Source of the DNA: BOKV01 sp041739225
GTDB lineage: Bacteria > Pseudomonadota > Alphaproteobacteria > Rhizobiales > Rhizobiaceae
Length of the DNA: 64,000 bases
Direction: 5' to 3'
Assembly (NCBI GenBank): GCA_041739225.1
Contig: JBGSOG010000079.1
Span: forward strand, 1-64,000
Position 1 is the first letter of the stretch; the number at the start of each line of letters is the position of its first letter. The translations under genes and the position numbers were made by a program. The notes beneath the pieces are model-generated. The model was given only the letters and a program-made list of their open reading frames with translations, did not search any database and was not told the DNA's origin. This document shows, piece by piece, positions 40,123-49,669 of the stretch.

Positions 40123-40151
40123 TTGACACAGGCCGGGGACTGAGTCACTAT
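40123..40151 (+). promoter_or_regulatory. predicted xylF promoter
   Basis: TTGACA at 40123-40128 and CACTAT at 40146-40151 with 17 bp spacing, about 120 bp upstream of the xylF start. Consensus -35, weak -10. Confidence 0.55.
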
Positions 40152-40274
40152 TTTTTTCGACCCTCAAATTAAAGAGGTTCGCAGTTGATGCATCGGTCGT
40201 TCGCAAGGGGAGTTCCGGCGGATTGGCTGGATGCTTTGTCATCTTATGGTGATTTTGCACCGGGAGGAAAACCT

Positions 40275-41309
40275 ATGAAGAAATTTGTACTCGCGCTTGC
40301 GGGAGCAGCGCTTGCCATGACCGTATCCAGCCATGCGCTGGCAGCCGGAAAGACCATTGCAGTTTCGTGGAAGACCTTCCAGGAAGAGCGCTGGAAGACT
40401 GATGAAGCGGCAATCAAGAAGGTTGTTGAAGCAGCCGGCAACAAATACATTTCGACCGATGCACAGGGCTCTGCCCAGAAGCAGGCGGCCGACATTGAAA
40501 GCCTGATCGCACAGAAGCCGGACGTTGTCCTGGTCGTAGCGTTTGACTCTGACGCCATCCTGCCATCGATCAAGGCGCTCAGCGATGCCGGTATCAAGTC
40601 AATCGCTTATGACGTCCAGTTCGAAGACCCGAACGCACTCTATATTACCTTCGACAACATCGGCGTTGGCCGGATCATTGCCGAGGAAATCAAGAAAGTG
40701 AAGCCGGAAGGCAACTACGCTATCATCAAGGGCGACAAGGGCGATCCGAATGCGGCGTTCCTTCTGCAGGGCATGATGAGCGTAATCCAGGCAGATGTTG
40801 ACGCGAAGAAAATCACCATTGCCTGCGAAACCTTCACCGACGGCTGGAAGCCGGACAATGCGCAGAAGAACATGGAACAGTGCCTGACTTCGACCGGCAA
40901 CAAGATTGATGCCGTTCTTGCCGAAAACGACGGCATGGCATCAGGCGTTGTCGCGGCGCTGACCGCACAAGGCATGTCGGGCATTCCGGTCGGTGGCCAG
41001 GATGGTGACTTGGCAGCTATCAATCGCGTTGCGCTTGGCTCGCAGACCGTGTCTGTCTGGAAAAACTCGATCGATCTTGGCACGACTGCCGGCAACATGG
41101 CGAACGCCATGGCCGATGGCGCTGACATGAAGACACTGCCAGGCGTTGCAACGTTTGATGGTGGCAAGAACAAGGTTGCCATGAACGCAATCCTGCTCAA
41201 CCCGACACCAATCACAAAAGCCAATGTAAACGCTGCGATTGACGCTGGCCACATCAGCAAGGACCAGGCGTGCGCAGGCGTTGCAGCCGGTGCGGTTCCA
41301 GGTTGCTGA
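40275..41309 (+). CDS. xylF: D-xylose ABC transporter substrate-binding protein
   Basis: A 344-residue periplasmic binding protein of the XylF type. It begins at the ATG at 40275 (GGGAGGAAAACC upstream) with a signal peptide MKKFVLALAGAALAMTVSSHALA. Typical segments: AVSWKTFQEERWKTDE at the mature N-terminus, SLIAQKPDVVLVVAFDSDAI, GDKGDPNA and LAENDGMASGVVAAL. It brings xylose to the XylHG transporter. A hairpin after the stop likely raises its mRNA level over the permease genes. Confidence 0.93.
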   Translation: MKKFVLALAGAALAMTVSSHALAAGKTIAVSWKTFQEERWKTDEAAIKKVVEAAGNKYISTDAQGSAQKQAADIESLIAQKPDVVLVVAFDSDAILPSIKALSDAGIKSIAYDVQFEDPNALYITFDNIGVGRIIAEEIKKVKPEGNYAIIKGDKGDPNAAFLLQGMMSVIQADVDAKKITIACETFTDGWKPDNAQKNMEQCLTSTGNKIDAVLAENDGMASGVVAALTAQGMSGIPVGGQDGDLAAINRVALGSQTVSVWKNSIDLGTTAGNMANAMADGADMKTLPGVATFDGGKNKVAMNAILLNPTPITKANVNAAIDAGHISKDQACAGVAAGAVPGC

Positions 41310-41333
41310 GTTTTGGCAACTGAATAAAAAACG

Positions 41334-41366
41334 AGCCGTACCATTTGTCTGAATGGTACGGCTTTT
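41334..41366 (+). terminator. attenuating terminator between xylF and xylH
   Basis: A perfect 12-bp stem AGCCGTACCATT / AATGGTACGGCT with a 6-base loop and TTTT. A partial terminator after a binding-protein gene is usual in ABC sugar operons. Confidence 0.9.
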
Positions 41367-41402
41367 CGTTTGGTGGAACCCGCAATACCGTGGAGACTAT
41401 CC

Positions 41403-42809
41403 ATGTCTGACGAGACCAATTCCAGCCAGTCCCCAGCCTTGCAAAAAGAAGGGGCGTTGACACGGTTTTTTCGTGCCACAGAAATCGATGCGCGAATTCT
41501 GGGCATGATCGCGGCGCTGCTGCTGATCTGGATTTCCTTCGATATTGCCAGTGGCATCCTGCGGGGCAATTTTGGCGGCTTGCTTGGCGGGTCGTTCCTC
41601 ACTCCGCGCAATTTGTGGACCTTGTCAGTTCAAACCTCGTCCATCGCCATCATGTCGACTGGCATGGTGTTGCTGATTGTCATGCGGCAACTTGATCTTT
41701 CGGTAGGCTCCATGCTGAGCCTTGTGGCTGTGGCAGGGGCGGTTCTGCAAGTCTTCGAACTTGTTCCCATTCTGGGTGTCGGTCACCCGGCAATCTGGAT
41801 GATCGCGGTTGTTTTCTGCATTTCGCTCGGCGCATTGGTTGGCGCATTCAACGGTCTCATCACCGCATATGCCCAAATTCCGGCCTTCATAGTCACACTT
41901 GGCGGGTTGCTGGCATACAGCGGCCTCGCATTCTTCCTCGGCAGGGGCGAAACAGTTGCGCCATTGGACAAGACCTTTGAAATTTTCGGCGGCGGGATTC
42001 CAATCAGCTGGATCGGGCCGTTCTGGAGTTGGGTACTTGCCGGCATTGCTTGTGCAGGAATAGTTTATGGTATTGTCAACGGTCGGCGTCAGCGCCATCG
42101 GTTCAAGTTTCCCCTCCGGCCGATGTGGGCAGAATTTTTTCTCGTATTTCTGGGATGTTCGACAGTCCTGGGCGTGACCAATATCATGAACTCCTACCCA
42201 TGGCCGTTCAAGCTGATAGAAAACCATGCCAAGGCCAATGGCGTGACCATTCCTGCCGGAATTGAAAACAAGGATGGCGAAGCGGTGTGCATGGCGGGCG
42301 AACAGGCAGTGCGCTGTCTGGACGGACTCATCTATTACACAGGCTATCCAGTGCCGGTGATCATCGCCTTGGTTGTTGGCCTCGCCATGACCTTCCTTGC
42401 CACGCGGACCGCGTTTGGCCGATATGTCTATGCCATCGGCGGTAATCCGGAGGCTGCGGAACTTGCCGGAATCAACACGAAATGGATGCTCGTCAAGGCA
42501 TTCGCCTTGATGGGTGCGCTGGTCGGCGTCTCGGCCATTGTTTCGTCGGCACGACTGAATGCAGCAACCAATGCGCTTGGCGGATTGAATGAACTCTATG
42601 TCATCGCTGCTACCGTCATCGGTGGCACGTCGTTGGCGGGCGGGGTCGGCACCATCTATGGGGCGATGCTGGGCGCTCTCATGATGCAATCAATTATCTC
42701 GGGCATGTCACTGCTCAACCTGCCCGCAGCGTTTCAGAACGTCGTTGTCGGGGTGGTGCTTGTGCTGGCTGTTTGGCTTGACCAGTTGTATTCCCGCCGG
42801 GTGAAATGA
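41403..42809 (+). CDS. xylH: xylose ABC transporter permease
   Basis: A 468-residue inner-membrane permease of the RbsC/XylH family from the ATG at 41403 (GGAG nine bases upstream). About ten hydrophobic segments alternate with polar loops; diagnostic signatures are MRQLDLSVGSMLSLVAVAGAVLQ and GGTSLAGGVGTIYGAMLGALMM near the C-terminus. There is a polar insertion in the middle (HAKANGVTIPAGIENKDGEAVCMAGEQAVRC) with two cysteines that could form a periplasmic loop. It pairs with XylG. Confidence 0.92.
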   Translation: MSDETNSSQSPALQKEGALTRFFRATEIDARILGMIAALLLIWISFDIASGILRGNFGGLLGGSFLTPRNLWTLSVQTSSIAIMSTGMVLLIVMRQLDLSVGSMLSLVAVAGAVLQVFELVPILGVGHPAIWMIAVVFCISLGALVGAFNGLITAYAQIPAFIVTLGGLLAYSGLAFFLGRGETVAPLDKTFEIFGGGIPISWIGPFWSWVLAGIACAGIVYGIVNGRRQRHRFKFPLRPMWAEFFLVFLGCSTVLGVTNIMNSYPWPFKLIENHAKANGVTIPAGIENKDGEAVCMAGEQAVRCLDGLIYYTGYPVPVIIALVVGLAMTFLATRTAFGRYVYAIGGNPEAAELAGINTKWMLVKAFALMGALVGVSAIVSSARLNAATNALGGLNELYVIAATVIGGTSLAGGVGTIYGAMLGALMMQSIISGMSLLNLPAAFQNVVVGVVLVLAVWLDQLYSRRVK

Positions 42810-42818
42810 GGACAGAAA

Positions 42819-43586
42819 ATGGCAACTCCACTCATTGAAATGCGAGATATTTCCATCGCTTTCGGCGGCATCAAGGCTGTGGACCACGCAAGTGTAGATC
42901 TGTATCCCGGTGAGGTTGTCGGTCTGCTGGGCCACAATGGCGCTGGCAAGTCGACGCTGATCAAAGTGGTTTCGGGCGCATACAAACGCGACTCCGGGCA
43001 GATATTCGTTGAAGGCAACGAAGTGTCGATCAACAATCCGCGTGACGCGAAAGCGCTTGGTATCGAGACGATTTACCAGACGCTGGCGCTGGCCGACAAT
43101 GTTGATGCAGCGGCGAACCTGTATCTCGGGCGCGAGTTGAAAACCCCGATGGGCACGCTTGATGACGTGGCGATGGAGGCTGAAACCCGCAAGGTGATGC
43201 ACCGGCTCAATCCGAACTTCAAACGCTTCAAGGAGCCGGTCAGCAAGTTATCCGGCGGCCAACGCCAATCGGTTGCGATTGCCAGGGCCATCCATTTCAA
43301 TGCCCGCATTTTGATCATGGACGAGCCTACGGCAGCTTTGGGACCGCAGGAAACGGCGCAGGTCGGTGAATTGATCAAGCAGTTGAAGGAAGAAGGCATC
43401 GGCATTTTCCTGATCAGCCATGATCTGCACGATGTGTTCGATTTGGCTGACAGGCTTTGTGTGATGAAAAACGGCAAGGTGGTTGGCACAGCAAAGACCA
43501 CAGACGTTGACCATGACGAAGTGCTTGGCATGATCATTGCCGGCAAATGTCCGCCCAAGGCAATCCCCGGCCCAGGGGCGATGTAA
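42819..43586 (+). CDS. xylG: xylose ABC transporter ATP-binding protein (single-domain XylG)
   Basis: A 255-residue ATPase with Walker A GHNGAGKST (residues 37-45), signature LSGGQRQSVAIARA and Walker B ILIMDEPTAAL. E. coli XylG has two fused nucleotide-binding domains (about 510 residues); this is a single domain, as in many alphaproteobacteria, and probably works as a homodimer. It starts 9 bp after xylH. No second ATPase is present. Confidence 0.93.
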   Translation: MATPLIEMRDISIAFGGIKAVDHASVDLYPGEVVGLLGHNGAGKSTLIKVVSGAYKRDSGQIFVEGNEVSINNPRDAKALGIETIYQTLALADNVDAAANLYLGRELKTPMGTLDDVAMEAETRKVMHRLNPNFKRFKEPVSKLSGGQRQSVAIARAIHFNARILIMDEPTAALGPQETAQVGELIKQLKEEGIGIFLISHDLHDVFDLADRLCVMKNGKVVGTAKTTDVDHDEVLGMIIAGKCPPKAIPGPGAM

Positions 43587-43589
43587 ACC

Positions 43590-45041
43590 GTGTTTCTGGG
43601 AATTGACCTTGGCACATCCAGCCTGAAAGCCATGCTGGTCGACGGCGACCAGAATGTAGTGTCATCAGCCAGTTCTGCAGAAATCCCGATCCACCGGCCC
43701 ATGACCGGCTGGTCCGAACAAGACCCTGCCGACTGGATCACGGCGTGTGAGCAAGCACTTACAGTCCTGGTGACCGCCAACCCTGCTGCGATGGCAGCGG
43801 TTCGCGGCATCGGGCTTTCGGGCCACATGCACGGTGCAACGCTGGTTGATGCCAGCGACAATCCGGTCCGCCATTGTATTCTGTGGAATGACACGCGAAG
43901 CCATGTCGAAGCAGCTGCACTTGACAGGCAGCCGGAGTTTCGGGCGCGCACCGGGAACATTGTTTTTCCCGGGTTTACCGCGCCAAAGCTGCTTTGGGTG
44001 CAAAACAACGAGCCACAAGATTTTGCAAAAGCAAGGTATGTGCTGCTCCCCAAGGACTATTTGCGGCTTTGGCTGACTGGCGAGCACATGTCGGAAATGT
44101 CGGACAGTGCCGGCACAAGCTGGCTTGATACTGCCCGGCGCGATTGGGACGAAACATTGCTTGCCCATACCGGGCTTGAGCGCAGGCAAATGCCAAATCT
44201 GGTTGAAGGCACTGACAGCGCTGGCGTGTTGCGCGCCGAGCTTGCTTCGCGTTTCGGCATGCCTGCCGGTATCGTGGTTGCCGGCGGAGCGGGAGACAAT
44301 GCCGCTTCTGCTTGCGGCATGGGCATCGTGGACGGCGACAAGGCTTTTGTTTCACTGGGCACTTCCGGTGTGCTGTTCAGCGCCAATGATGCATACCGTC
44401 CGCGGCCGGAAACGGCAGTCCATACTTTTTGCCATGCGCTGCCGGGCAAATGGCACCAAATGGGTGTCATCCTTTCGGCAACCGCCTCGCTCAACTGGCT
44501 GGCGGATATTGCCAGTGCCGAGCCGGCAGATCTGGTTTCTGAACTGGGCGACACCTTGTTGCCGCCGGGGCCGGTCACGTTTCTTCCATACCTCTCCGGC
44601 GAGCGCACGCCGCACAATGATGCGATGGTGCGCGGCGCATTTGCCGGTCTTTCCGGCGGGCGCAAGGAAATGACGCAAGCGGTGCTGGAAGGCGTAACCT
44701 TTGCTCTTGCTGATTGTCGTGATGCGTTGCAGGCAACCGGTACATCGGTCAACCGGGTTGTGGCGGTGGGTGGGGGGTCCAATTCGCCATATTGGCGCAA
44801 GCTTGTGGCGTCGGTGCTTGAAATCCCGGTTGATGTCCCGGTGCAGGGCGATTTTGGTGCGGCGCTTGGCGCCGCGCGGCTTGGCATGATCGCGGCAACC
44901 GGCGCAGAACCAAACTCGGTAATGACAACCCCGCCAATTGCGCAAACTGTTGATCCAGAACCTGGCTTGCAAGCACTCTTTGCCGAGCGTCTGGGCAAGT
45001 ACCGACAATTTTATCCAGCCATCAGGAGCATTTTCCCATGA
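43590..45041 (+). CDS. xylB: xylulokinase
   Basis: A 483-residue FGGY-family kinase, phosphorylating D-xylulose to xylulose-5-phosphate. The N-terminal phosphate loop is LGIDLGTSSLKAMLVDGDQ, the substrate site includes GLSGHMHGATLVD and the second ATP site is GGAGDNAASACGMG. The start is GTG at 43590, 3 bp after the xylG stop. Overlaps xylA by ATGA. Confidence 0.95.
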   Translation: MFLGIDLGTSSLKAMLVDGDQNVVSSASSAEIPIHRPMTGWSEQDPADWITACEQALTVLVTANPAAMAAVRGIGLSGHMHGATLVDASDNPVRHCILWNDTRSHVEAAALDRQPEFRARTGNIVFPGFTAPKLLWVQNNEPQDFAKARYVLLPKDYLRLWLTGEHMSEMSDSAGTSWLDTARRDWDETLLAHTGLERRQMPNLVEGTDSAGVLRAELASRFGMPAGIVVAGGAGDNAASACGMGIVDGDKAFVSLGTSGVLFSANDAYRPRPETAVHTFCHALPGKWHQMGVILSATASLNWLADIASAEPADLVSELGDTLLPPGPVTFLPYLSGERTPHNDAMVRGAFAGLSGGRKEMTQAVLEGVTFALADCRDALQATGTSVNRVVAVGGGSNSPYWRKLVASVLEIPVDVPVQGDFGAALGAARLGMIAATGAEPNSVMTTPPIAQTVDPEPGLQALFAERLGKYRQFYPAIRSIFP

Positions 45042-46348
45042 GCACCGGCTTTTTCGGCGATATCGGCAAGATCAAGTTTGAAGGAACGGACAGCACCAAC
45101 CCGCTGGCCTACCGGCACTACAACGCGGATGAGTTGGTCATGGGCAAGCGGATGGAAGACCATCTGCGCTTTGCCGTTGCCTATTGGCACAGCTTTGCAT
45201 GGCCGGGCGGCGACCCGTTTGGAGGCCAGACGTTTGATCGTCCGTGGTTTGGTGAAACCATGGACCATGCGCGGCTGAAAGCCGACGTGGCGTTTGAAAT
45301 GTTCCAGATTCTTGACGTTCCGTTTTACTGCTTCCATGACGCGGACGTACGCCCGGAAGGGGCAAGTTTTGCTGAAAGCCGCAAGAATCTTGAGGCGATC
45401 GTCGACGTTTTTGCACAGATGCAGAAAGAGACCGGCATTCGGCTGCTTTGGGGTACGGCCAATTTGTTTTCGCACCGCCGGTTCATGTCTGGCGCGGCCA
45501 CCAATCCTGATCCGGACGTTTTTGCTTATGCAGCAGCTACTGTGAAAAGCTGCATGGACGCCACCAGAAAGCTGGGCGGCGCCAATTATGTGCTCTGGGG
45601 TGGCCGGGAGGGCTATGAAACGCTGCTCAACACCGATCTCAAGCGCGAGGATGCCCAGATGGGCCGGTTCCTCAACATGGTGGTGGAGTACAAGCACAAA
45701 ATCGGCTTCAAAGGCACCATCCTGATCGAGCCCAAGCCACAAGAACCTTCCAAGCATCAGTATGACTACGATGTGGCAACTGTTTACGGTTTCCTGCGCC
45801 GTCACGGGCTGGAAAACGAAGTGAAGGTGAACATCGAGCAGGGGCATGCCATTCTGGCGGGGCATTCGTTCGAGCATGAATTGGCATTGGCCAATGCGCT
45901 CGGCATTTTTGGTTCCATCGACATGAACCGCAACGACTACCAATCCGGCTGGGACACCGACCAGTTTCCCAACAATGTGCCGGAAATGACCCTGGCCTAT
46001 TACGAAGTGCTCAAGGGGGGTGGGTTCAAGAACGGCGGCACCAATTTTGACGCCAAACTGCGCCGCCAGTCGCTGGAACCGCAAGACTTGTTGATTGCCC
46101 ATGTCGGCGGCATGGACACTTGCGCAAGGGCGTTGAAGGCTGCAGCGCGGATGATTGAGGACAAGGCGCTGTCGGAGCCGTTGGCCGAGCGCTATGCGGG
46201 GTGGAACGGCGCGGAAGGCAAGGCGATGCTTTCCGGCAAGCGAACGCTTGAACAAGTCGCGGAGCGGGTCGAGAAGAAGAACATCAACCCGCAGCCGCGC
46301 TCGGGCCGACAGGAACTGCTGGAAAGCATCGTCAACCGGTACGTGTGA
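45038..46348 (+). CDS. xylA: xylose isomerase
   Basis: A 436-residue class II xylose isomerase converting D-xylose to D-xylulose. Active-site and metal motifs seen: YWHSFAWPGGDPFGG, FYCFHDADVRPEG (His of the catalytic pair), YVLWGGREGYETLLNTD, ILIEPKPQEPSKHQYDYD and GSIDMNRNDYQSGWDTDQFP. The start ATG overlaps the xylB stop. Last gene of the xylFHGBA operon. Confidence 0.97.
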   Translation: MSTGFFGDIGKIKFEGTDSTNPLAYRHYNADELVMGKRMEDHLRFAVAYWHSFAWPGGDPFGGQTFDRPWFGETMDHARLKADVAFEMFQILDVPFYCFHDADVRPEGASFAESRKNLEAIVDVFAQMQKETGIRLLWGTANLFSHRRFMSGAATNPDPDVFAYAAATVKSCMDATRKLGGANYVLWGGREGYETLLNTDLKREDAQMGRFLNMVVEYKHKIGFKGTILIEPKPQEPSKHQYDYDVATVYGFLRRHGLENEVKVNIEQGHAILAGHSFEHELALANALGIFGSIDMNRNDYQSGWDTDQFPNNVPEMTLAYYEVLKGGGFKNGGTNFDAKLRRQSLEPQDLLIAHVGGMDTCARALKAAARMIEDKALSEPLAERYAGWNGAEGKAMLSGKRTLEQVAERVEKKNINPQPRSGRQELLESIVNRYV

Positions 46349-46479
46349 TTCTTCCGGTGGTTTCGAGATGGCAGGGGCATTTGCCCTTGCCGTTTGCCGA
46401 CATCAAGCTTATGTTGCACTGCACAATAAATTTTCCGCTGCCGGGGAGGGGTGGCTTCAAAACTGCAGGACGACAGCCA

Positions 46480-47046
46480 ATGCACATAGAGCTAGCGCCC
46501 GACCCGGAATTTCCTTTTCCTCCCGGTGTACGTGTCCGTATCCTTGGAAAAGACGACATCGGCCTTCTGGTGGACCACGTGATGGCGCTTGACACCCAAG
46601 GGCGCCGCGACCGCTTCAATGGGACGGCAAGTGCCCAATGGGTCGAAGAATATGCCCGCAAGTGCATTACTCCCGGCACCTTGGTCATTGCAGCGGAAAC
46701 CGAAGGCAAGGTGGTGGCAATCGCTGAATTGCACCCGACGGACGCATTGAGCGGCGAGCTTGCTTTCAGCGTGTTGCAGGATTGGCGGGGTTTGGGGCTT
46801 GGGGCGGCGCTGTTTGCGTTGATCGCCGAAGCTGCCTGGTCGCGCGGGCTGGACCGGCTGGAAATCACCACCCACTCGGACAACGAAGCGATGAAGCGGC
46901 TTGCCCGGCGGTTTGGCACGGAATTGACGTTTGATCACGGTGAAACGACAGGGCGCATTGCCCTTGATTCAATTCACATGCTCGACCGGGAAGGCAATCA
47001 TAGACATTGGGCGACCGACAAGACAGTCCGGGCCAAGCGGCATTAG
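46480..47046 (+). CDS. GNAT family N-acetyltransferase
   Basis: A 188-residue acetyltransferase from the ATG at 46480 (AGGA nine bases upstream); the frame extends upstream without support. The acetyl-CoA fold reads LVIAAETEGKVVAIAELHP, SGELAFSVLQDWRGLGLGAALFALIAEAAWSRG, with the Q/R-x-x-G-x-G/A loop DWRGLGLGAA. Conserved His and Arg residues at the C-terminus (DHGETTGRIALD) may bind substrate. Substrate unknown; 131 bp separates it from xylA, so it may have its own promoter. Confidence 0.85.
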   Translation: MHIELAPDPEFPFPPGVRVRILGKDDIGLLVDHVMALDTQGRRDRFNGTASAQWVEEYARKCITPGTLVIAAETEGKVVAIAELHPTDALSGELAFSVLQDWRGLGLGAALFALIAEAAWSRGLDRLEITTHSDNEAMKRLARRFGTELTFDHGETTGRIALDSIHMLDREGNHRHWATDKTVRAKRH

Positions 47047-47066
47047 CGCCAGCGATAAAACCGCTG

Positions 47067-47906
47067 TCAACGCATCAGCTGCGGGCGAAATGTCAGGCGC
47101 GGCCTGGCTTCGGGCTCAAGGTGCCGGTTGAGCCGTCGGTTGGCGATGCCAAACAAAAGGATGATCAGCACAGTTGTTCCGATAAAATATGCGGCAATGA
47201 TCGGATATGGGACAAACGGATTGTAGGTTTTCTGGGCGAAATAGCTGGCGTAGTAAAGCGCATCGCCCTCTTGCCGCCATGCCGGGAAGCCTGAAAAAAA
47301 TACCAGCGTGGTGGCATGAAACAGGAAGATCGCCTCGTTGGTGTAGGATGGCCAGGCGAGCCGCAACAAGGTTGGCCAAACAATGCGCCGAAACCTTGTG
47401 AAACCGTCCATGCCATAGGCCTGCGCTGCTTCAACATCGCCTTTTGGAACATTGCGCAGGGCGCCATAGAAAATCTCGGCGCTGTAGGCGGACGTGTTGA
47501 GAAACAACACAATCAACGCGCCAAGCCAAGCCTTGGTCAGCCAACCGGTCTCAACAGTCAGCGTGGCAAAGCCGAGCGGGATGTCGAACCCGACCCGGGG
47601 CAGGATCACGAACAGCTCATATGCAAAGAAAAACTGGATGAACAATGGCGAGCCACGGAAAAAGAAGATGAACCATTCGGCAGGCTTGCGGGCAAACGGG
47701 TTTGCAGACGTGCGGGCCAACGCCAGCAGCGTTGCAAGGAAGAAGCCCAGCACGACAGCAAGCGCGGCAAAATAGATGTTCCACACCATGCCGCTGCCGA
47801 TCAGCACAACCTGCTCGCAAAGGGAGATGTCGGCCTTGGGCAATTGCCTTGCGCCGATACCGATTGCGCGCAACGAATAATCTGCAATGGTTTGCGCACA
47901 ACTCAT
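47067..47906 (-). CDS. polar amino acid ABC transporter permease (second)
   Basis: A 279-residue HisM/GlnP-type permease with the family signature in EIFYGALRNVPKGDVEAAQAYGMDGFTRFRRIVWPTLLRLAWPSY. About five membrane helices. It overlaps the preceding permease by ATGA. With its partners it forms a complete PAAT transporter; the operon order ATPase, binding protein, permease, permease is like histidine or arginine/ornithine uptake systems. The closest match by eye is the arginine/opine group. Confidence 0.9.
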   Translation of the reverse strand: MSCAQTIADYSLRAIGIGARQLPKADISLCEQVVLIGSGMVWNIYFAALAVVLGFFLATLLALARTSANPFARKPAEWFIFFFRGSPLFIQFFFAYELFVILPRVGFDIPLGFATLTVETGWLTKAWLGALIVLFLNTSAYSAEIFYGALRNVPKGDVEAAQAYGMDGFTRFRRIVWPTLLRLAWPSYTNEAIFLFHATTLVFFSGFPAWRQEGDALYYASYFAQKTYNPFVPYPIIAAYFIGTTVLIILLFGIANRRLNRHLEPEARPRLTFRPQLMR

Positions 47907-48787
47907 CCTGCTGCTCCGGCAATGAGGCTGTCACTGCCTGCCGCGGTGGCTTGTCCGCGTGATACACGACGGGTCAGGTTGGCGAACACTTTCTCGCTCA
48001 CCCAGGTCAGTAGCAGATAATAAACCAGCAAGCCGAGGAAATACCAAATACGCCAATCGGGGTGTGGATAGTCAAAGAACGAGGTTTTCGAGCCGCCCAG
48101 TTCGCGTGCCCAGTAGACGATGTCTTCTATGCCGAGCAGGAACAGGAGCGGCGTTGCCTTGATCAGGATGATCCACAAATTCGAAAGGCCGGGCAGGGCA
48201 TAAATCCACATTTGCGGCAAGTGGATGCGCCAGAACGATTGGCGGTCATTCATGCCAAAGGCACGCGCAGTCTCAAGCTGGCCACGCGGAACAGCACTCA
48301 ACGCACCGTCGATGGTGTTTGCGGCAAAGGCCCCGAAGACCAGGGCAAAGGCGATTATTGCCAGCGCAAATCCCCAAGCCTCGTGCGCCCATTGAGGGTC
48401 GCTGTTGAGTGGCATTTTCGCCGCCGTGCAGACAACGAAGTCATTTCCGCGATAAACAGCTTCGGTAACTTCCGGGCAAAGCATTTTGTGGCGGGTAAAT
48501 TCGACAAGCTGGTCAATGGCAACCGGCACAAAAAGGAAGAAAATGATATCGGGAATGCCGCGAACCATGTTGGTATAGGCCTTGCCGATCAGGCTCAGCG
48601 GCAGCAGGGCAGAGCGTTTGGCAAAAGCGCCGAGAAATCCGAGTGCCAACACAAAAGGCGCGGTTGCGAAAATCAGCGCCAATACGATCAGAAAGCTGAA
48701 ATAGAACTGCTGGTGCTTCAAATTTGTGAAGTAACAGGCATACCACGCGATGCCTTCCAGGGTTTTTGGATCAGCGCAGAAGTCCAC
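47903..48787 (-). CDS. polar amino acid ABC transporter permease (first)
   Basis: A 294-residue permease, longer than its partner, with a GTG start supported by AGAGGG seven bases upstream. The EAA-like loop is DGALSAVPRGQLETARAFGMNDRQSFWRIHLPQMWIYALPG. About five or six membrane helices and a polar loop with several cysteines (MLCPEV, VVCTAAKM, CADP). Works as a heterodimer with the next permease. Confidence 0.9.
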   Translation of the reverse strand: MDFCADPKTLEGIAWYACYFTNLKHQQFYFSFLIVLALIFATAPFVLALGFLGAFAKRSALLPLSLIGKAYTNMVRGIPDIIFFLFVPVAIDQLVEFTRHKMLCPEVTEAVYRGNDFVVCTAAKMPLNSDPQWAHEAWGFALAIIAFALVFGAFAANTIDGALSAVPRGQLETARAFGMNDRQSFWRIHLPQMWIYALPGLSNLWIILIKATPLLFLLGIEDIVYWARELGGSKTSFFDYPHPDWRIWYFLGLLVYYLLLTWVSEKVFANLTRRVSRGQATAAGSDSLIAGAAG

Positions 48788-48889
48788 GTGCCGCCCTCTT
48801 TCAGGTCAAGGTGGATACAGGGCAAGGACCCTGGTATTCGGGACGCGCCACAATGGCGGCGCGTCCGTGTTTTTGATGAATTGAATGGC

Positions 48890-49621
48890 TCAGTATGGGC
48901 CTTTTACGCCTTCAAACCACTTCTCGATCATGGTGTTCAAGGTTCCGTCGCTTTTTACCTTGGCGATGGCTGCGTTGAATTTTCCAAGCATCTCGGCATC
49001 AGACTTGCGCACGCCCATGCCAATGCCGCTGCCAAGGACAACGTCCTTGCCGATGAATTCGAGCTCGCCATTGCTTTCCTTGACGATCTTTTCGAGGAAT
49101 GCCTTGTCGGCAAATACCGCGTCCGCTTCGCCATTGCGCACTGCCGCGATGGTTTCATCGGCGGTGGCAAATTCAACCAGCGTCGCACCTGATGTTGTCA
49201 CGTGGCTGGACTGGATGGTGTTGACCTGGGCTGCGATATTGCCCTTGGCAGTATCGACAGTTGCGCCTTTCTTAGCGGCGTAGGCGCTAGGATCCGGCGG
49301 AAAATATGGGTCGGAGAAGTCGATTTTTTCCTTGCGCTCATCATTGATGCTCATGCCGGCCATGATGGTGTCGTAGTTGCCGGAAAGCAGGTTCGGGATA
49401 ATCGAATCCCAGTCGTTCTTGACCCATTCGCACTTGTAGCCGGCAAGTTCGCACAGCTTGTCGCCAAGTTCGCGTTCAAACCCGTCGATTTCGCCTTTGT
49501 CGTTGACGAAATTGTACGGCTCGTAGGCGCCTTCCGTGCCCATGCGAATGGTCTTGTCGTGTGCCATCGCTGTGCCAGCTGCGAAGGCGGCAATAGCAAG
49601 GCCAATGATCAGTTTTCTCAT
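48890..49621 (-). CDS. polar amino acid ABC transporter substrate-binding protein
   Basis: A 243-residue periplasmic binding protein with signal peptide MRKLIIGLAIAAFAAGTAMA. Family signature: IRMGTEGAYEPYNFVNDKGEIDGFERELGDKLCELAGYKCEWV, then SGNYDTIMAGMSINDERKEKIDFSDPY. This SBP_bac_3 form binds arginine, histidine, lysine or opines. 102 bp lies before the permease start, and a 48-bp gap separates it from the ATPase upstream. Confidence 0.9.
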   Translation of the reverse strand: MRKLIIGLAIAAFAAGTAMAHDKTIRMGTEGAYEPYNFVNDKGEIDGFERELGDKLCELAGYKCEWVKNDWDSIIPNLLSGNYDTIMAGMSINDERKEKIDFSDPYFPPDPSAYAAKKGATVDTAKGNIAAQVNTIQSSHVTTSGATLVEFATADETIAAVRNGEADAVFADKAFLEKIVKESNGELEFIGKDVVLGSGIGMGVRKSDAEMLGKFNAAIAKVKSDGTLNTMIEKWFEGVKGPY

Positions 49622-49669
49622 ATGGTGGTTCCCTCTTTCTGGTTGGTCTGCCTTTCGGCGGTTATTCGG

